Source: Haberlea rhodopensis (lineage: Eukaryota; Streptophyta; Magnoliopsida; Lamiales; Gesneriaceae). From it: a DNA stretch of 64,000 nucleotides. The stretch lies in contig CAJQUN010000422.1 of assembly GCA_907163345.1 (NCBI GenBank), positions 248,001 through 312,000 on the forward strand, in the 5' to 3' direction. The notes beneath the pieces are model-generated. The model was not told the DNA's origin. It was given only the letters and a program-made list of their open reading frames with translations, and did not search any database. Of the stretch, positions 58,231-64,000 are shown in pieces (position 1 is the first letter of the stretch; every line of letters starts with the position of its first letter). The position numbers and the translations under genes were made by a program.

Positions 58231-58990
58231 GAATCTCTGGCACAGAAATAGGTGATGACCAATTCAACACCGCTTCTATCTTTCTCGGATCAACTGATAT
58301 ACCATCTTTAGAGATCACATGTCCCAAAAATCCAACACTGGTCAACCAAAACTCACACTTACTGAGTTTGGCATATAGCTGATGTGTTTTCAATAACTGT
58401 AACACCAGATGTAAATGTTGGACATGGTCAGTTTCACTCCGAGAATAGATCAATATATCATCAATGAATACAATGACAAATTGATCAAGGTAATCCTGAA
58501 AAACTCGATTCATCAAACTCATAAAGACAGCTGAAGCATTTGTTACACCAAATGGCATTACTAGAAACTCATAATGTCCATAGCGAGTTCTGAATGCTGT
58601 CTTTTGTACATCTCCTTCCCTCACACGTATCTGATGATAACCTGATCTCAAATCAATCTTAGAATAGATTGTAGATCCTTGTAACTGATCAAACAAATCA
58701 TCAATACTAGGAAGAGGATATTATTCTTTATGGTTACCTTATTCAACTGTCTATAGTCAATGCAAAGTTGCATTGAACCATCCTTCTTCTTAACAAATAA
58801 TACCGGAGCACCCCAAGGCGATACACTAAGACATATGTACCCCTTGTCCAATAGATCTTGCAACTGAGTTTTCAACTCTTTCAATTCCGATGGTGCCATT
58901 CGATATGGTGCTCGTGAAATTGCAGAAGTACCAGACACTAACTCAATACCAAAGTCTACTTCTCGACTTGGTGGAAATCCAGGAATCTCA
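58231..58990 (-). pseudogene. Element G reverse transcriptase
   Basis: It has DKGYICLSVSPWGAPVLFVKK, LCIDYRQLNKVT, then SKIDLRSGYHQIRV, FLVMPFGVTNASAVF and the catalytic FIDDILIYSR. A one-base deletion near 58720, in the NKYPLP region, breaks it. The Trp that is TAG in element C is intact here. Confidence 0.92.
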
Positions 58991-59574
58991 TCTGGAAATA
59001 CATCTGCATACTCTGCAACCACTGGTATATCCTCCACTCTTCTTTCTACTTTCTTATCTGTGACATCCACAGCATATATCACATATCCCGTATGTCCACG
59101 TTCTAACAAACGAGACATTCTAAGAGCAGAGATCAATGGAATCTTGGCACGTGATCCTTGTCCATAGAATAACCATTGATTTCCAGTATCAGACTGAAAT
59201 CTCACTGTCTTTTGACAACAATCTACAATAGTTTTATATCTGCTCAACACATCAATACCCAGAATACAATCAAAATCCATCATGTCTAACACAATCAAAT
59301 CGGCCTATATCCCATACTCAGCATCAAACTGAATAACACAATCAGATACACTCTGACAAGCCATTACAGTAGTTCCCATGGGTGTCGAGACATACAGAGG
59401 CATCAATAGTGGAGACGAGCATATATGATACCGATATATAAACGATTGTGCAACAAAGGAATGTGATGCACCAGTATCAATCAAAAGTAAGGCAGGATAA
59501 GTAAATAAAGTACACTTACCCGCAATCACATCATCAGGAGCTGCCTCCGCTTGCTCCTTGTTCAGTGCATACAC
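58991..59574 (-). pseudogene. Element G aspartic protease and linker
   Basis: LLIDTGASHSFVAQSF carries the active site (near 59475), followed by MMDFDCILGIDVLSRY. A TAG at 59305-59307 interrupts it in frame. Upstream, TAG at 59635-59637 and TGA at 59602-59604 separate it from gag in the same frame, so gag and pol were one frame originally. Confidence 0.9.
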
Positions 59575-59634
59575 CTGAACCTGAGGTGGTCCTGTCCTCT
59601 GTCATCCACCAGTCCGTGGAATACCCTGTGGTCT

Positions 59635-60638
59635 CTACTGCACTGTACTCTCTGATATATTCCCTTTCATCTGTTGTCCCCCAGCTTGAGGACAATCTCT
59701 AATCATATATCCGGTCCTCCTGCAACGATAACAAACTGGAGTATCAAGTTGTGGACAATCTCTTTTAAAATGTGGCCCTCCACATTTAAAACATTGTAAC
59801 CCTCGACCACTGCTACTATTTCTCCCTTGGGACTGTCCCTTTTGACCTCGTTCACCACCCTTTCGCATAGTAAACCGCTTCCCACTAAATCTAGAGGAAG
59901 ATGCACCTCCTCGTGATGATTTAAACGGTTCTCCCCTAGGTCTCATACTTTCTGATGTAGGTGGTTGGGATTGTCCAACATCCTTGTACACTCCAACTGC
60001 AATCTCAGCCATCCCGGCTCTAGTCAATGCTTCTTCATATGATGTAGGGTTATTGGAAATTACCCTGTCAAACAACTCAGGTCTCAAGCCCTTCACAAAC
60101 TGTCTGATCTTTGCCTTTGTGTTTGCAGCGATATGTGGTACATACCTTAGCAATTAAGAATATTGTACTGCATAATCAGACACTGTGATTGACCCCTGTC
60201 TCAAATTTGTAAATTCATCTTCTTTCCTCTGCCTTGCAGCAACAGAGAAATAGTGATCAAGAAACTTAGTTTGAAACACATCCTAGTTGACTGTCTGTCC
60301 TTGAGCTCTCAGCTCAATCAATGTGGCTTTCCACCACATCATGGCTTTCTTCGCCAACTGAAACTCTGCCAAACGAATCCAGGCGGACTTAGCACATGGT
60401 GCTGACACAAAGATCTGTTTAACACGTTCCAACAATTCCTCTGCTTGTTCCCTGATTCAGTACCTTCAAAGCGAGGTGGCTGATAACTCAAAAACTGTGT
60501 CAAAGTCAGCTCCCCAGGTAACAGTACCTGTTCCACTGGCCCTTGCCCAAATGGTGGGGGTGGCACAGGCGCCAATCCAACACTAGCATTGCCACTCATG
60601 GCGTCCCCAACCTCATCATGTGGTACTCTGTCTGCCAT
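59635..60638 (-). pseudogene. gag: Element G gag
   Basis: The start ATG is at 60638 (MADRVPHDEV). Motifs: LPGELTLTQFLSYQPPRFEG, and two knuckle-like stretches, CFKCGGPHFKRDC and CYRCRRTGYMIRDC. In the second the expected His is Tyr, so it should not bind zinc normally. Lesions: a one-base deletion near 60450, TAG at 60283-60285 and TAA at 60154-60156. The order and spacing match C gag. Confidence 0.88.
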
Positions 60639-60779
60639 TACTGCAAATACAAGTTACCCACAATAACAAAATATATAAAGCATGTCAGTATAACATCATA
60701 ACAATACTCTCAACATGCTTTCAACGTATTAGGTAACTCCCTAATACATTCCTCTACCCTTGTATACCCCGTTCTCGAA

Positions 60780-60796
60780 CCACTGCTCTGATACCA
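60780..60796 (-). other. Primer binding site of element G (tRNA-iMet)
   Basis: The plus strand CCACTGCTCTGATACCA gives TGGTATCAGAGCAGTGG in element sense, 4 bases from the LTR end. Confidence 0.92.
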
Positions 60797-60800
60797 CTAA

Positions 60801-62789
60801 TGTGGGGTCCTCGTTACTTAATCCGTTATGTATCAGTTCATTTATACATATGTAAGTTAGAATTAAGTAAAACATACACCTGATTAAGAGTTTAGTTATG
60901 TAGGTTGTTACAAGTTGACAAAACTATGTCAAATTACACATCATAAATACATAACGACAACTTAAACCAAAAACTCCTAAGCAGTGGTTCAGCTCGCAGC
61001 GGAATAGACTCACAATCCCGTCCTCCCATGTCTATGAGTCCCTACAGAAACAATCACACAATATGAGTACAGATAAACAACCCTTCCAGTGCGATATCAT
61101 TAAACACATAAACAATAAAGCACTATGAATAACAAATGTGATTGTCCTGTATTATGCACTATCAAATGCAATTATGTCATGATATGTCTCACTTCTCATC
61201 CTGTTATAACCAGACCAATATGATATGTCTATCTCAGATCAATATGTCAGTGGAACTCTCTCACATCTTCATATTAGCAGCACATATCATAGTATCGTCC
61301 TAACATGTTATAACAGCCAGAGCATATACCCAACCGCCGTATATCTCTCATGCCAAAGCATATGTAGCATATCTATCGTGGTAACAATCCAAGCCAAAGC
61401 ATATGCCCAACACTGGCATATCTATCGTGGCACCGATCTCAGCCAAAGCATATACTACACATCTATCGTGGCATCCATCTCACAATGTAGTATCATGAAT
61501 GCACATGCATATGATACATTAATCATATGATAACATGCTCACATCATCATCAAAACCATATCATATACTCGTACGTCAAAACGTACCTGTTCTGCGACAC
61601 AAACGATATAAAATAGGCGTCACTGTCTAACCGCCTCGTTGTCCCGTCCCCTGTGATGATGCTACAACAATACCAACAATATATCATGTTATCATAGGCA
61701 TTAAAATCAAATTCTACAAAAATATAACATTTTTAAAAATTCTGACCCTGGCGATCGATCTCATGTTTTGAGGCGATCGATCGCCTAAAGATTTGGTCTT
61801 AAGCGATCGATCTCTTAATTTCACGCGATCGGTCGCCTACCCTTTGGAAAACATTCTGCCTCAAGGCGATCGATTGCCTACTTGAAGCGGTCGATCGCTC
61901 AATGCACCGCCACTCTCATGTTTAGCCACAGGCGATCGATTGCCTCATACGTCGCGATCGATCGCCTCCTCTGTTTTCTAAAAAACCATGGCGATTTTCT
62001 ACTTCTTTTCTTGGTGTTTCTCCTACACCTCACTTCCCACCATTACAACTTATGTCATAGCATCTCTAACATCAAACAAACATGTTTGTATAATCATAGA
62101 ACTCAATTCATTGCATAAAAACAAGTATGAATTCCAACCAAGAACACTTGGTACTTCAATTCATATCATTCAAAACTAACTACATATCCAAGCTTGAAAG
62201 CATAAATTCCTCACCAAGAAGTTATGAAATCCCTTCACTCTACTTTCTAGCTTGATTACCAAGTGAAAGCCAAGCAAAAGATGCAAGAATTACCAAGGGT
62301 TTGGAGAGGTGCTTGTGTAGAGATTACTAGGTGAGATTTGGTGTGTTATGTGTTTAGAAATCTGATTTTTGTGATATATAACCAAACCTTCACATGCAAC
62401 TCAAATGCAACTCACATGTACATTCTAATGCACTTTCAACTCAAATACACATTCTAATGCACCTTCAAATGCATGTTAAATGTACATCAAGGTATATCCC
62501 ACTACACAATTCATGTCTCTTCCTTCTCATGCATATAAAATAAGACATGTATCAATATTTCAAGAACATAGATATATTTGTTCGCCACTCACAAATCCCC
62601 CATGTTTCTTGGTTTATATAACCTTATACTTGCGACAACTTTGTATTGAACTTTCATACGTACTTCATTCTTTTTATTACATCAATCCTCACTCGGTTCA
62701 ACCCGAATCCGAGTCCACATCGTACTATAAGTAATCATAATTACACCATAACCATAGTACACATGTATACATCATATCGAGGCATGACA
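60801..62789 (-). repeat. 5' LTR of element G
   Basis: 1989 bp, homologous end to end with 54003-55971. Palindrome motifs are at 61748-61970. The hairpin zone includes ATATGCC/GGCATAT around CAACACT near 61403-61424, absent from the other copy, where that sub-unit differs. Confidence 0.93.
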
Positions 62790-63045
62790 GAGATAGGGTA
62801 CCTTTCTCGGTGTATTGGAGTATACTTATGTGAGGAAGTTCAAACTCGCATTGTACCAGTTGAAAGATCGAGTTACGATGTGGTGGGACACCACTGAGAT
62901 TGGGTTAGATGAGAGGGGCGTCAAAGCTAATTTGAGAGTGTCCAGTCTCAGTTCATTAAGTAGTATTCCCCACCATCTTTTTACACCAAGAAGGAGAATG
63001 ACATCTTTTTACTATTATAATGAAGCATGCATCACATAATGCACA
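62790..63045 (+). pseudogene. Element I gag remnant, C-terminal part
   Basis: It continues gag I after element G. The plus frames read LEYTYVRKFKLALYQLKDRV and TMWWDTTE, then SPPSFYTKKENDIFLLL after a frameshift. This matches the capsid pattern (alpha-helical YQL...WW, later YFPPS...KE.EF). Several frameshifts are present. Confidence 0.7.
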
Positions 63046-63680
63046 AGCCGGAGAAGCCAGATTGAGCATGGGAGATCTCCGGTTTGTTCTTACGCCCCAC
63101 ATAGTAGGCTTAAATCGCATACATACAAGTATTTTCTGTTTGTGACCAGTCGTGATTATGATCATAATGATCATTTTTCTTGGTTTACATATTCAATATT
63201 AAATATATTACATATAAAATATAGACGTTAAAATGTTTTAATAGATGAGACTGAAATCCTAAAATTATTGCTTGTCATTTTATATGAAATATTTTACCAA
63301 ATTATTTATTTTTCAGATAATTTAATATTGACATAAAAAATGTTTTAGATATATTGAATCTACAACCAAACACCTAAAAAAGTAAAAGAAATTTAAAAAG
63401 TATGAAACAAAATACATGTCCTATGGAACCTGATCAAACCCAATGCGGGTTGTATAAAATAGATTAAAAAAATATTTGAAGGGTTTGTGTGAAAAATATT
63501 TGTGAAAAACTATTGTGCAGATATAGAGTAAATAAACGGCCTAATGGTCATGAGCTTTACAGCATAAGTGCACGAGCTTGACCAGGAAAAACCGATGAAT
63601 TCAGGTCCCCTTAAACCAATTCGATGAACGCGAAGTCGTAAATGATTATTAGTTTCTTAGAGGCCGTGATTATGCATCGC
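63046..63680. other. Unassigned AT-rich sequence
   Basis: About 635 bp without a recognised gene or repeat. It is probably the rest of the decayed host element or genomic spacer. I see nothing supportable in it. Confidence 0.4.
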
Positions 63681-64000
63681 TAGGAATGGCAACGGGGCGG
63701 GTATGGGATGGGTTTGGCCAATCCCAGGACCCACCCCGCTACACATAAAACCCGGACCCGCCCCGCCCCTCTTAGACCCACGAACCCGGCGGGTTCTACC
63801 CGCCCCGCCCCGGTTCCAGTTTTTTTTATTTTTTATTTTTAAAAAAAAAAATTAGCTAGAAATCAATTTTGAAACACAAAACTTAAGTTTTGTGATTAAA
63901 TTTTATGTTTTCTCTAGTAAATATTTATAATAAGCATTGTAAAACTATCTTTAAGCTACTAAATATTTATTAATTTGTTCTTATTTCCTTCAAAATGTCC
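63681..64000. mobile_element. hAT-like transposon end (continues beyond window)
   Basis: It begins TAGGAATGGCAACGGGGCGGG, close to the widespread plant hAT terminus TAGGGATGGCAA, followed by subterminal GCGGGT/ACCCGC repeats up to about 63815 and then AT-rich sequence. The preceding 8 bases TGCATCGC (63673-63680) would be the target duplication. No transposase is visible before the window ends. Confidence 0.65.

Larger units (their letters stand above)
54003..62789 (-). mobile_element. Element G: Tekay/Del-like chromovirus, complete with TSD, coding defective
   Basis: 8787 bp with two ~1.98 kb LTRs, iMet PBS, gag, protease, RT, RNase H, integrase-chromodomain and PPT on the minus strand. The perfect target duplication GAGAT flanks it (53998-54002, 62790-62794). 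LTRs differ at roughly 25-30 positions by eye (about 1.4 percent), so it is older than C and E. It inserted into gag I. At least three frameshifts and five in-frame stops are seen. Confidence 0.95.

Overview
The window is plant nuclear repeat DNA, probably heterochromatin. It is a stack of nested LTR retrotransposons with pieces of hAT-type DNA transposons, and I found no intact host gene, rRNA or tRNA gene. The plant assignment rests on Ty3/gypsy lineages found only in plants: Athila elements with a tRNA-Asp primer site, and chromodomain-bearing Tekay/Del-like elements with an initiator-Met primer site. Short-TIR hAT elements of plant type agree with this. The species cannot be told from the sequence.

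Layout, left to right. F (1-7303, minus strand, left LTR cut by the window edge) is a non-autonomous gypsy-type element. An hAT-like remnant (7304-7716) follows. Athila A (7717-23405, minus) has a truncated 3' LTR carrying a 468-bp hAT MITE, a pol gene lacking RT, RNase H and most of integrase, and a 5' LTR split by element E. E (13577-22879, minus, TSD CAAAG) is a second non-autonomous element related to F. A Tat/Athila-type LTR, H, begins at 23693, is interrupted at 24315 and resumes at 52902-53659. It is interrupted by D (24316-52901, plus), a decayed Tekay-like element. D in turn carries Athila B (26688-38369, minus, near-complete but broken gag, pol and third ORF) inside its gag. D also carries a tandem, partly deleted pair of chromovirus C copies (42068-51689, plus) inside its 3' LTR. 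G (54003-62789, minus, TSD GAGAT) is a chromovirus of the D family, inserted into a decayed gag of an unidentified element I. The window ends inside another hAT-like element (from 63681).

Functionally, gag would form the particle, and protease, RT, RNase H and integrase would copy and insert the element. Every gag-pol here carries stops or frameshifts. E and F have no coding capacity but keep primer site, polypurine tract and LTRs, so they would have needed proteins supplied in trans.

The most unusual signal is not a gene. A self-complementary 12-mer, GCGATCGATCGC, recurs as arrays inside the LTRs of at least six unrelated or distantly related elements. Within each superfamily it lies at about the same distance from the LTR start. 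The coding-free elements E and F instead carry arrays of small hairpins whose arms covary between units, in what would be the RNA leader. Together these suggest repeated selection for self-pairing sequence in retrotransposon RNA or DNA.
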